A stretch of 64,000 bases of DNA from positions 311,469 to 375,468 of the forward strand of contig NZ_KQ948925.1 of assembly GCF_001514235.1 (NCBI RefSeq), in the 5' to 3' direction. The notes beneath the pieces are model-generated. The model saw nothing but the letters and a program-made list of their open reading frames with translations, did no database searches and was not told the DNA's origin. This document shows, piece by piece, positions 26,227 through 34,459 of this stretch (its first letter is position 1; every line of letters begins with the position of its first letter). The position numbers and the translations under genes were made by a program. The DNA comes from Streptomyces caeruleatus (lineage in GTDB: Bacteria > Actinomycetota > Actinomycetes > Streptomycetales > Streptomycetaceae).

Positions 26227-26454
26227 TCACCGCAGCAGGTAGGGCATGTTGACCGTGACGGCCCCGGTGGGGCAGCGGGCGGCGCACGGGCCGCAGTACC
26301 AGCACTCGTCGACGTGCATGTACGCCTTGCCGCTGTCGGGGTTGATCGCCAGGGAGTCCAGCGGACACATGTCGACACAGAGCGTGCAGCCGTCGATGCA
26401 CTTCGACTCGTCGACGGTCACGGGCACGTCGGCCCGCTGGGGCACCAAGGGCAT
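26227..26454 (-). CDS. AprB-like ferredoxin with two [4Fe-4S] clusters
   Basis: 75 residues. Cluster 1 is CIDGCTLCVDMCP and cluster 2 is CWYCGPCAARCPTGAV. The wording of the second, with CW at its start, is that of AprB, the electron partner of APS reductase. AprB normally carries a C-terminal tail that wraps AprA; this protein is shorter and ends soon after cluster 2. As the first structural gene of the operon it probably passes electrons to or from the AprA-like flavoprotein encoded 3.2 kb downstream. Confidence 0.85.
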   Translation of the reverse strand: MPLVPQRADVPVTVDESKCIDGCTLCVDMCPLDSLAINPDSGKAYMHVDECWYCGPCAARCPTGAVTVNMPYLLR

Positions 26455-26541
26455 GGCTGTCTCCAGGGAGGTACTGCACGGGGTGAAAGGAACGGCGCGC
26501 GGATCGCGGGCGTTGTCAGGGGGAGCGGCGCGGCGATGCGC

Positions 26542-27312
26542 TCATACGGAACGGCGCAGCAGCCCGCTCATCGCGATCCGGTCCCCGCGGAACCGGATGA
26601 ACTCCAGGTCCACGGGCCTGCCGTCGCACAGGTGGGTGAGGCGCTCCAGCATCAGCACGGCGGTGCCGCGCGGCGCCTGGAGCACGGTGGCGGAGTGCGC
26701 GTCGGCGTTGACGGCCTCCAGGGTGATCTCGGCGTGTCCGAGCGGCTGCCCGGTGATCTGCTCCAGCAGCCGGAAGACGTCGGTGTTCTCCAGGTCGGCG
26801 CCGATCAGCTCGCTGCCGATGTCCATCGGTAGATAGGTGAGGTCGAGGGAGAGCGGCAGCCCGTTCAGCTTGCGGAGCCGCTCGACGTAGAGGACGTCGG
26901 TGCCGGTGGGCAGCCGCAGTCGCTCGGCCACGGGTGCGGGCGCGGCGACCGGCCCCATGGTGCGTACCTCGTTGGTGACCCGGCCGTGTTCCCGCAGGGT
27001 TTCCGCGAGTCCCATCAGCCGGTCGAGTCCGTGCGAGTACTTCTCGGCGACGACGACGGTGCCGACGCCGGGCAGCCGCTGGACGAGCTGCTCGGCGCGC
27101 AGCAGGTCGAGTGCGTGCCGGACGGTGTTGCGTGACACCTGGTACTCGGCCGCGAGGACGTCCTCGTGGGGCAGGGCGCCCCCGGGAAACCCTCTGGTCA
27201 GGACGAGGTGCCGCAGCAGGTCCGCGAGCTGCCGCGCCCGGTCGGCACGCAGGCGCCGGCGGCGGGCTGCGGCGAGCGGGGCGGTGTGCTCGCGGGTTCG
27301 TTCGGCTGGCAT
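26542..27312 (-). CDS. GntR-family regulator (UTRA domain)
   Basis: 256 residues. The winged HTH is at about 25-92 (LPHEDVLAAEYQVSRNTVRHALDLLRAEQLVQRLPGVGT), followed by a UTRA ligand-binding domain (about 105-250) with LPMDIGSELIG and TDVFRLLEQITG. It is transcribed in the same direction as the ferredoxin, ABC and flavoprotein genes, 87 bases ahead of them, so it probably senses the imported compound or a product and controls the operon. The GTG-rich 239-base gap upstream separates it from the SPW gene. Confidence 0.88.
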   Translation of the reverse strand: MPAERTREHTAPLAAARRRRLRADRARQLADLLRHLVLTRGFPGGALPHEDVLAAEYQVSRNTVRHALDLLRAEQLVQRLPGVGTVVVAEKYSHGLDRLMGLAETLREHGRVTNEVRTMGPVAAPAPVAERLRLPTGTDVLYVERLRKLNGLPLSLDLTYLPMDIGSELIGADLENTDVFRLLEQITGQPLGHAEITLEAVNADAHSATVLQAPRGTAVLMLERLTHLCDGRPVDLEFIRFRGDRIAMSGLLRRSV

Positions 27313-27551
27313 GCGGTGACCATACCGAGGGTTCCCGCTCAGTGGTGTTGCTGAATCATTGCGCCACCTGAGTCCCCTTCACCCGGCCGCTGACCTGCTG
27401 TTTCCAGGGGAGCCGAGCAGGTTTCGCCACTAGGCCCACAGCTGGCCCAGCCCTACACATAAAGAGAAAATAAGCGCAGAATGGGGCTAGGCGGCGCTTA
27501 CCGCACACCGCACCAGACGCGGTCAGGCCTGCGAGTCAAAGGAGACGAGTC

Positions 27552-27992
27552 ATGGCCAACGTCTCGCCCACCCGGGGTGACATAACCAGCCACCCCGATG
27601 CACCAGAAATGCGGGATCGCTACGCCCGCATGCTCGGCGGTCGTGATGTGGCGCTCGTGGACGGACCGGTGTTCCTGCTCGGTCTGTACTGCGCCGTATC
27701 CCCCTGGATACTCCACTACACGACGAGCCAGCCCGCCCTCGTGACCCACAACCTGATCATGGGCATCGCGATCGGCCTGCTGGCCCTCGGATTCACCCGG
27801 GCTCCGGACCGCATGTACGGCCTGAGCTGGGCCTTCTGCGCGATGGGTGTCTGGATGATCATCGCGCCGTGGATCGTCGGGGACAGCCCGGACGCCGGCG
27901 TCGTCGTGAACAACATCATCATCGGCGCGCTGGCCGTGTGCCTGGGGATGCTGTGCGCCGGTACGGCGGCGAAGAGCGCCCCGAGGCCGTAG
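27552..27992 (+). CDS. SPW repeat membrane protein
   Basis: 146 residues with four predicted membrane helices. The two SPW/APW motifs that name the family are present (AVSPWILHY and IAPWIVGD), one at the end of each helix pair. The family is small, actinobacterial and of unknown function. The ATG has GGAG (aaaGGAGacgagtc) upstream. A strong hairpin terminator follows at 28018-28043. Confidence 0.85.
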   Translation: MANVSPTRGDITSHPDAPEMRDRYARMLGGRDVALVDGPVFLLGLYCAVSPWILHYTTSQPALVTHNLIMGIAIGLLALGFTRAPDRMYGLSWAFCAMGVWMIIAPWIVGDSPDAGVVVNNIIIGALAVCLGMLCAGTAAKSAPRP

Positions 27993-28017
27993 CGGCACAC
28001 CCGAGAGGAGACCCGTC

Positions 28018-28043
28018 GGCCGGTCCGCACGCGCGGGCCGGCC
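28018..28043 (+). terminator. Hairpin terminator after the SPW gene
   Basis: GGCCGG and CCGGCC frame an 11-bp stem with one G-U pair and a four-base loop, 26 bases after the SPW stop and followed by CTTCCTCT. Confidence 0.7.
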
Positions 28044-28196
28044 TTCCTCTGCGTCCGGCGCCACCCCGACGGGGCGGTTTTTCCCTTTTGGTTCATATGT
28101 GCCGAAAGGCTGTTACATGACGTACGGGAACCCTTGACGGGCGATCCGTAGCTTCGAAGCCGTCGGAACGAACCCCATCGAAGGAACGACTCACTG

Positions 28197-28808
28197 ATGC
28201 CTGCCCCCCGCCTCCTGCGTACCGCCCTCGTAGCCGCCGTCGTCACCGCCGCGCTGGGCTCCTCGGCCGCCGGCGCCCTCGCCGTGGACGCCTCCGCCGC
28301 CACGACCGGCACGTCCACGGGCGGGCAGGGCCGTCAGTCCACCGCCGAGCGCGTCCATGTGCAGACGGTGGAGCTCGCTGACGACGTCAGCCGGGCGAAG
28401 GTCTACAAGGCCGGCAAGGACCGCTACGAGGCGGAGATCTGGGCCGAGGGCCGGCAATACGGGGCCCTGTACACCCAAGGCATGGCCGCGCACGCCCAGA
28501 ACAACGGGCTGCACATCACCCTCCACCCGGACGGCAAGGTCACCTCCTGGGTCGAGCCGGCCAAGCCGCGGCCCAAGGCCGTCGTCAACCGCGTCCTGGT
28601 CGGCGCACCGACCCTCGCGGACGGGAGGACGACGGCGAAGCTCTACCGGGTGGCCGCCGACCACTACGAGGCCGACCTCCTCGCGGACGGCGTACGGTTC
28701 GACACCCTCGTCGCCGACGGCCACGCCGCGCACAGCGAGCACAACGGACTGCGCGTCGCCCTCCAGCCCGACGGCCGGTTGACGTCCTGGGTCGACGCGG
28801 CCGGGTGA
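28197..28808 (+). CDS. Secreted protein with two copies of a 68-residue repeat
   Basis: 203 residues. A signal peptide (1-35, ending ASAATT) is followed by two halves that align throughout. Copy one runs VELADDVSRAKVYKAGKDRY to VTSWVEP; copy two runs APTLADGRTTAKLYRVAADHY to LTSWVDA. Shared landmarks are YEA(E/D)(I/L), GMAAHAQNNGLH versus GHAAHSEHNGLR, and HPDG or QPDG. I do not recognise the family. The conserved His, Asn and Trp positions suggest a small extracellular beta fold. No partner gene lies beside it. Confidence 0.72.
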   Translation: MPAPRLLRTALVAAVVTAALGSSAAGALAVDASAATTGTSTGGQGRQSTAERVHVQTVELADDVSRAKVYKAGKDRYEAEIWAEGRQYGALYTQGMAAHAQNNGLHITLHPDGKVTSWVEPAKPRPKAVVNRVLVGAPTLADGRTTAKLYRVAADHYEADLLADGVRFDTLVADGHAAHSEHNGLRVALQPDGRLTSWVDAAG

Positions 28809-28838
28809 CCTGGCCGCCGGCCCGCCCGCCCGCACGCG

Positions 28839-29636
28839 TCAGCGCAGGAAGATCTCCAACCCGGCCCGGTGCTCGGCCACCCAGGCGTAGGCGCCGCGCA
28901 CCTCGTCCACGACGCCGCGTTCCCGCAACCGCACCATGGCCGGCTCACCGCGCCCGGCGCCGGCCTCGATGCCGCGCAGGCACCGGTCCTGCCACCACAG
29001 GATCACGTCGACGAGCTCCGCACCGCCGACGACCGGCCCGTACGCGTCGCGGACGAGCGCGATCCGCCGGGCCGTCTCGAGCACATCGGTGACGCCCGGT
29101 CCCAGATCGAGGTACTGCCAGCAGACATGGGCGAGGTCGTGGACACGCTCGCCCGGTGCGGCCATGTCCCAGTCGATGAAGGCGGTCGCCCACCAGTCGG
29201 CGCCGTCGATCGCGTGGACGGTGTTCTTCGGCGCGAGATCGTTGTGGCACACGACGTCCTGGTCACCAGCCAACGGCGTGCCGTGCGTCAGGTCGTGGAA
29301 GGCGCGGACCATTTGGGCCACCCGCACGAGCCCCGCGTCCGTGCGCGCCGCGACCCGCTCCCGAGGGGTGACGGCCGCACGCCCCTCCAGGTATCCGAAC
29401 ACCTCGCGGCCCTGCTTGTCGTACCCGATGTACGTCGGAGCCCCTTCCCACCCCCGGCGCTCGAAGTGCGTGAGCAACTCCCGCACATACGCGGACCGTT
29501 CATGGGGCCTACGCCGAACGGTCGTCCCGACCCGCACGACCTCGTTGACGGCTCCGCCGCCGAGCACCTGCTCCTCCACCCGCACCTCCACGATCGATCG
29601 GCCCCCGCCGAAACCACTCGCCAAGCATGCCCCCAC
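28839..29636 (-). CDS. Aminoglycoside phosphotransferase-family kinase
   Basis: 265 residues from GTG 29636; GTG 29591 is an equally possible start. Catalytic blocks are intact: VVCHNDLAPKNT (HxDxxxxN loop) and FIDWDMA (the DFG-equivalent Asp). The N-lobe is shortened but has the Gly-rich LGGGAVNEVVRVG. The family phosphorylates small hydroxylated compounds or antibiotics; nothing shows that this one confers resistance. It is divergent from a P-loop kinase gene 17 bases away, so promoters must overlap. Confidence 0.8.
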   Translation of the reverse strand: MGACLASGFGGGRSIVEVRVEEQVLGGGAVNEVVRVGTTVRRRPHERSAYVRELLTHFERRGWEGAPTYIGYDKQGREVFGYLEGRAAVTPRERVAARTDAGLVRVAQMVRAFHDLTHGTPLAGDQDVVCHNDLAPKNTVHAIDGADWWATAFIDWDMAAPGERVHDLAHVCWQYLDLGPGVTDVLETARRIALVRDAYGPVVGGAELVDVILWWQDRCLRGIEAGAGRGEPAMVRLRERGVVDEVRGAYAWVAEHRAGLEIFLR

Positions 29637-29653
29637 CCAGGCAGGCTTTCCGC

Positions 29654-30202
29654 ATGGATCACGCGGAGGATCATGCGGAGGTACTGCTCATCGGAGGACG
29701 GGCCGGGGTCGGCAAGACCACCGTCGGCTGGGAGGTCTCGGCCCAACTGCGGGCCGTTCAGGTCACGCACGCGGTGATCGACGGCGACTTCATGGGCGCC
29801 GCCCATCCCGCACCGCCCGGCGATCCGCACCGAGCCGGCATCACGGAGCGAAACCTGACCGCCGTGTGGGGAAACTACGCCGCGCTCGGATACCGGCGCC
29901 TCGTCTACACCAACACCGTGAGCGTGCTCGACGACGCCGCCCCCATGTTCCGCCGGGCCATGGGGGACGGCGTCCGGCTCGTACGCGTCCTGCTCACCGC
30001 CACCGACGAGACGGCCGAGCAGCGCCTGACCGGGCGCGAGCTCGGCTCCGAGCTGGAGCAGGAGGTGCGCGGCAGTGCGCGCAAGGCGCGGCTCCTTGAG
30101 GAGCGGGCGCCCGCGAACGTGGTGCGCGTGGTGACCGACGGACGCAAGATGATCGACATCGCCAAGGAGGTGCTGTCCGCCACCGGGTGGGCCACAGATT
30201 GA
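29654..30202 (+). CDS. P-loop ATP/GTP-binding small-molecule kinase-like protein
   Basis: 182 residues with a Walker A GGRAGVGKTT (about 14-23) right after the first strand, an Asp-containing IDGDFMG block that looks like a substrate/Mg site, and a LID-like segment (ATDETAEQRLTGRELGSELEQE). This is the layout of small nucleotide or sugar kinases. The substrate is unknown. It is divergent from the phosphotransferase gene with almost no gap, which hints at joint use. Confidence 0.7.
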   Translation: MDHAEDHAEVLLIGGRAGVGKTTVGWEVSAQLRAVQVTHAVIDGDFMGAAHPAPPGDPHRAGITERNLTAVWGNYAALGYRRLVYTNTVSVLDDAAPMFRRAMGDGVRLVRVLLTATDETAEQRLTGRELGSELEQEVRGSARKARLLEERAPANVVRVVTDGRKMIDIAKEVLSATGWATD

Positions 30203-30272
30203 ACCGGAACGGACTGTCCCTCCCTCCAGGGGGAACTCGAACCTGTGCGGGGACAGGAGGAAGAGGGGCGAA

Positions 30273-30536
30273 ATGGAGATCTCCGGCATCATCAGTGCCA
30301 TAGTGATCGGCATCGTCATCGGTGTGCTCGGACGTCTCGTGGTTCCGGGTCGTCAGCGCATCGGCGTTCTGTGGACCATCCTCGTCGGCATCGTGGCCGC
30401 GCTCATCGGTTCGGCCATCGCCGCCGGGCTCGACGTGGGCGACACCGACGGCGTCGACTGGATCGAGTGGCTCATCCAGATCGGTCTCGCCGCGGTCGGC
30501 GTCGCCGCACTGGACCGGGCCAAGGCGCGTCGCTGA
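30273..30536 (+). CDS. GlsB/YeaQ/YmgE-family small membrane protein
   Basis: 87 residues with three hydrophobic segments (GIISAIVIGIVIGVLGRLVVPG, GVLWTILVGIVAALIGSAIAAGL, LIQIGLAAVGVAALDRA). The opening I-x-G-x-LGRLVVPG block is the signature of the transglycosylase-associated, stress-linked family. A good AGGAGG ribosome site precedes the ATG. Its biochemical role is unknown. Confidence 0.85.
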   Translation: MEISGIISAIVIGIVIGVLGRLVVPGRQRIGVLWTILVGIVAALIGSAIAAGLDVGDTDGVDWIEWLIQIGLAAVGVAALDRAKARR

Positions 30537-30573
30537 CGCGTTGAAGTGAGGACATGAGAGGACGGCGCGACCA

Positions 30574-31518
30574 TCAGGTGAGTCCCGCGGCGGCCCGCAT
30601 CGCGGCGAGGCCGTCGCGGACCGTCGGGCGGGCGGGCGTCCAGCCGAGCTCCCGCTCCGCCTTCGCCGTGGAGACCCGCAGCGCCGACGTCATCATGGTG
30701 TGCGCGTACGACATGGGCCGCATCAGCCACAGCGGTACGGGCAGCGGCTTCGGCAGCCCGAACTCCTCGGCCACACAACGGAGATGGGCACCGAAGCCCA
30801 TCGGGACGCGGTCGGCGACGTTGTACGCCTGACCGGGGCGCCCGCGTTCGACGGCGGCGACGACCGCGCGGGCCGCGTCGGTGAGCTCGATCCAGGGCAG
30901 GACCCGGCCGTGGTCGGCGGGGACGGGCAGCTGCCGCCTGCGCAGCATGAGCAGGATCGCGTCCGTGCCGCCAGGACCGTAGAACAGTCCGAAGCGCAGC
31001 GAGATCCCCTCCAACCCCGCGGTTCCCAGGGCGAGTTGTTCCTTGACGCGCATCCCGGCAAGGTGCCGCTCCAGCTCCGGGGTGCGGCCGCGCGGGCCGA
31101 AGGGGGCGTCCTCGGTGATCGCCCGGGTGCCGTGGTCGCCGTAGCCGTACCCGAAGACCATCGACTCGGCGACGAAGCGTCGGGCGCCGGTGGCCTGAGC
31201 GGCCTCGATCAAGTGAGCGGTGCCCTCGGTGCGCAGCGCGTCGGTGGCGTACATGTCGCGGTGGCGCATGGGTGCCTTGCGCAGGGCGGTCGCGGCGTGG
31301 ATCACCGTGTCGAAGCGGTGCCCTTCGACGGCGCGCAGCAGGGCGTCCCGGTTCATCAGGTCGGCCCGGATGTCGTTGCGCGCGCCGCGCCCGAGCCCGG
31401 TGACCTTGTGCCCCGCCTCGGTCAGGGCACGGGCGATGTGCCCACCGAGGACGCCTCCGGCGCCCGCGAGGAGGACGCGGTGGCTCTGGCTGCTCTCATG
31501 ACTCTGGTTCGTCGTCAT
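30574..31518 (-). CDS. NAD-dependent epimerase/dehydratase family protein
   Basis: 314 residues. It has the Rossmann motif LLAGAGGVLGGHIARAL (about 14-30) and an extended-SDR organisation: AESMVFGYGYGDHG, where YGYG occupies the place of the catalytic YxxxK, and a C-terminal lid. It lacks a clear YxxxK, so it may be a binding-type or atypical member. Its role is probably sugar-nucleotide or lipid modification. The neighbouring genes give no hint. Confidence 0.78.
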   Translation of the reverse strand: MTTNQSHESSQSHRVLLAGAGGVLGGHIARALTEAGHKVTGLGRGARNDIRADLMNRDALLRAVEGHRFDTVIHAATALRKAPMRHRDMYATDALRTEGTAHLIEAAQATGARRFVAESMVFGYGYGDHGTRAITEDAPFGPRGRTPELERHLAGMRVKEQLALGTAGLEGISLRFGLFYGPGGTDAILLMLRRRQLPVPADHGRVLPWIELTDAARAVVAAVERGRPGQAYNVADRVPMGFGAHLRCVAEEFGLPKPLPVPLWLMRPMSYAHTMMTSALRVSTAKAERELGWTPARPTVRDGLAAMRAAAGLT

Positions 31519-31584
31519 ACCCTTGCGACGAATCGGGAGGGCGCGGATGTGACATCGCGGTCGGGGTCCCTCGATTCTCGCCGC

Positions 31585-32373
31585 TCACCCGGCAAGCTGC
31601 GGCGTGAACACGTACGGCGTCGTCGTGGTCAGGGGCGCGAAGCCGAGGCGCTCCAGGATCGGACGGCTGGTGCTCATGGCGTCGACCTGGAGGTAGCGGT
31701 ATCCGCGGTCCGCCGCGACGCGGGCGCGGTGGGCGACCAGGGCGCGGTAGATGCCCCGGCCGCGCCAGCCCTCGACGGTCCCGCCGCCCCACAGCCCGGC
31801 GAACCGCGTCCCCGGCACGAGTTCCATCCGGGCGGCGCTCACCGGAGTGTCACCGGCCATGGCGACGACCGCGACCACCGTGTCCGGGGCGGCCGTGAGC
31901 TGGGCCAGCAGCTGGTGCCGCCACCGGGTGCCGTCCGTGCCGAAGGCCTTCTCGTGCACCTCCGCCACGAGGTCGACGCCCGCCCTGTCGGTCACCGGGA
32001 GGATGCGGACACCGCCCGGAAGCTCGACGTCCAGGGTCAGGTCGGCCACCTCGCCGATCATGAGCGTCTCCTCGGGCTCGGCCGTGAAACCGGCGTCCCG
32101 GAGCCGCCGTCCGAGGTCCACCGGCAGGTCATGGCCGTACAGCTTCCACTCGAACTCGCGTCCCAGCCGCGAGAAATGGGCGATCTGCTCGGTGATCGCC
32201 GCGTCGGCGTCCGCCTCGTCCAGGCCGGACCACACGACGCCGTTCCAGCCGTGCGAGGAGGACACCTGGCGGACGACGCCGCCCACCCGCTCCACCCGCG
32301 CGCCGGGGCCGTCCGGCCGCGCGCCTTCACGTATGTCCCGGTCGAAGAGGTCGAGCACAGCGGCATGATCCAT
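31585..32373 (-). CDS. GNAT family N-acetyltransferase
   Basis: 262 residues. A helical N-terminal part (1-110) precedes a GNAT domain (about 120-262). The acetyl-CoA loop is GGTVEGWRGRGIYRALV, matching the V-x-x-x-x-R-G-x-G-x-(G/A) pattern with some variation, and the last strands read YLQVDAMSTSRPILERLGF. The target is unknown. I chose ATG 32373; an in-frame start 30 bases upstream is also possible. Confidence 0.82.
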   Translation of the reverse strand: MDHAAVLDLFDRDIREGARPDGPGARVERVGGVVRQVSSSHGWNGVVWSGLDEADADAAITEQIAHFSRLGREFEWKLYGHDLPVDLGRRLRDAGFTAEPEETLMIGEVADLTLDVELPGGVRILPVTDRAGVDLVAEVHEKAFGTDGTRWRHQLLAQLTAAPDTVVAVVAMAGDTPVSAARMELVPGTRFAGLWGGGTVEGWRGRGIYRALVAHRARVAADRGYRYLQVDAMSTSRPILERLGFAPLTTTTPYVFTPQLAG

Positions 32374-32413
32374 GGGAGCACCCCACCATCGCCCCACCCG
32401 CACGACAAGCTAT

Positions 32414-32695
32414 TTACGACCGGCCCGCATCCTCCTCGCCCTCGGGGCGCACCGCCGCCAGATATCCGCGCAGCCGGTCGCGGTTGCGTGCCAGACAGTC
32501 GATGCGGGCCTGGATCCGGTCGATGTGGCCCTGGAGCAGGGCCGCCGTCTCCGGGGTGAGGTGCTCGGCGGGCAGGAGGAGCTCGTCGGGGCCGGACAGG
32601 TACGGCAGGATCGCGCGGATCATCTCCGTGGTCAGGCCGGAGTCGAGGAGTCCCCGGATCTGCTGGACGTCCTGCACGGCCGAGGGTTCGAGCAT
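32414..32695 (-). pseudogene. MerR-family regulator fragment lacking its DNA-binding domain
   Basis: 93 residues that match only the middle and coiled-coil part of a MerR regulator: AVQDVQQIRGLLDSGLTTEMIRAILPYL and then ALLQGHIDRIQARIDCLARNRDRL. The roughly 45-residue winged HTH that should come first is absent; the DNA there is the start of the MFS gene on the other strand. Either the front half was deleted or this is a stand-alone dimerisation fragment. Because the facing transporter is also broken, decay is more likely. Confidence 0.65.
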
Positions 32696-32701
32696 GGTCG
32701 C

Positions 32702-33900
32702 ATGTCCACCACCTCCCTGGCCAAGGGCACAGCCCTGCCCACCGCCCTGCCGTGGTCCGGGCTGCTCGCCCTGTCCGCGGCCGCCTTCACGGCCGTCCTG
32801 ACCGAGCTGCTCCCGGCCGGCCTACTGCCGCTCATGGCACGGGGGCCGGCGGTGTCCGAGGCGCGGGTCGGCTATCTGGTCACCGGGTACGCGATCGCGT
32901 CGTTCGCGGGCGCGATCCCGCTGACGGTCCTGCTGCGCGGTCTGCCCCACCGACCCGTGCTCATCGGCACCCTGACGAACTTGGCGGCGAGCAACGCGGT
33001 CGTCGCGCCTCGTCGTCGTACGGCCTGACCTTCGCCGCGCGTCTCGTGGCCGGGCTGATGGGCGGCACGCTGTGGGCGATGCTCGTCGGGTACGCGGCCC
33101 GGATGGTGCCGGCCGAGCGGCGTGGCCGGGCCATCGCGATCGTGCTCGCCGGGATCACGCTGGCGCTGTCCCTGGGTGTGCCCGCGGGGACAGCGCTCGC
33201 CGGGGCGGTCGGCTGGCGCTCGGCGTTCGGCGCGCTGAGCGGGCTGGCGGTGCTCCTGGTGGGCTGGGTGTGGTGGCGGGTGCCCGGCTTCCCGGGCGAA
33301 CCGCCGGGTGCGGGACTGCCGCTCCGCGCCGTGGCCGTGCTGCCGGGGATCCCGGCCGTCCTGTCCGTGACGCTGTTCCTGCTGCTGGGCCACCAGGTGA
33401 TGTACACGTACGTCGCCCCGTTCGCGGCGCAGGCCGGGTTCGGGCGTACGGATCTGCTCCTGCTGGTGTTCGGGGCCGCCACGGTCGCCGGGATCTGGCT
33501 GACCGGCGTGCTGGTGGACCGGCGGCGCCGGGCGACCCTGCTGGGCGCGCTCGCCCTGTGCGCGGCGGCCATGCCCGCCCTCGGCCTGGGCGCCGCAACG
33601 CACGCCGTACTGCTCGTCTCCGTCGCGCCGTGGGGCGTCGCCTTCGGCGGGGCGCCCACGCTGATCCAGACCGCGCTGGTCGACGCCTCGGGTCCCGCGC
33701 ACGCGGGCCTGGCCACGTCCTTGCAGACCACGGTCTACAACGCCGGCATCGCGGCGGGCTCCCTCACCGGCGGTCTGGCGCTGGAACGCCTGGGCGCGGG
33801 GGCCCTGCCGTGGATCGCCCTCCCGCTCGTCGCGGCCGCGTTCGTCACCGTGGCCGTCGGCCGCGTCCACGCCTTTCCCGCCGTACGTCGGAGAACCTAG
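32702..33900 (+). pseudogene. MFS transporter (CmlR/AraJ-like), frameshifted
   Basis: The reading starts at ATG 32702 (MSTTSLAKGTALPTALPWSG) and covers the first three helices up to TLTNLAASNAVVA; that frame then meets a stop at 33026. The neighbouring frame picks up at about 33010 with SSSYGLTFAARLVAGLMGGTLWAM and continues to the stop at 33898-33900. Together they make a standard 12-helix drug/arabinose-efflux-type carrier of about 399 residues. One base appears missing around 33008-33009. It is probably non-functional unless this is a sequencing error. The adjacent MerR fragment would have been its regulator. Confidence 0.78.
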
Positions 33901-33940
33901 GGTGCGTGGGGAAGATCGCGCGCGAGGAGGGCCGTACGCC

Positions 33941-34459
33941 ATGGTCGTGAAGGACGTCGAACTGCAATACCTGCGCCGCTGTGTCGCGCTCGCGGCCGAG
34001 GCGCTGGAGGCCGGGGACGAGCCGTTCGGGTCGGTGCTGGTGGGGGCGGACGGGGAGGTCCTCGCCGAGGACCACAACCGGGTGGCCTCGGGCGACCGCA
34101 CCAGGCATCCCGAGTTCGAGCTGGCCCGCTGGTCGGCCGCCCGGCTGACGCCCGGGGAGCGGGCTGCCGCGACGGTGTACACCTCCGGAGAGCACTGCCC
34201 GATGTGCGCGGCCGCGCACGCCTGGGTGGGCCTCGGACGCGTCGTGTACGTCGCCTCGTCGGAGCAGCTGACCGGATGGCTGGCCGAGCTGGGCGTGCCG
34301 GCCGCGCCGGTGCGGCCGCTGCCGATCCAGGAGGTCGCGCCGGACGTGGTCGTGGAGGGCCCGGTGCCCGAGCTGACGCAGGAGGTCCGCGCGCTGCACT
34401 TCCGGTTCCACCGGCGCACGGACCGACCGGCCGGCCCGCAGGCGCTCGCTCCCCGCTAA
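33941..34459 (+). CDS. Cytidine/guanine deaminase-like nucleoside deaminase
   Basis: 172 residues of the zinc-dependent CDA fold. The motifs are variant: the first reads RHPEFELARW instead of HAE, and the second is SGEHCPMCAAAH, giving CPMC with both zinc cysteines. The general acid Glu is the one in HPE. GDEPFGSVLVG near the start fits tRNA-adenosine or guanine deaminase relatives. The ATG has GAGGAGG upstream. The substrate is uncertain. Its 3' end overlaps the convergent GNAT gene by four bases. Confidence 0.8.
   Translation: MVVKDVELQYLRRCVALAAEALEAGDEPFGSVLVGADGEVLAEDHNRVASGDRTRHPEFELARWSAARLTPGERAAATVYTSGEHCPMCAAAHAWVGLGRVVYVASSEQLTGWLAELGVPAAPVRPLPIQEVAPDVVVEGPVPELTQEVRALHFRFHRRTDRPAGPQALAPR

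Noticed and set aside
28839..29636. Antibiotic-resistance determinant
   Set aside because: Only the kinase motifs are present; no resistance subfamily feature is visible.
30574..31518. Biosynthetic sugar-nucleotide cluster around the epimerase
   Set aside because: Neighbours are unrelated and the YxxxK motif is unclear.
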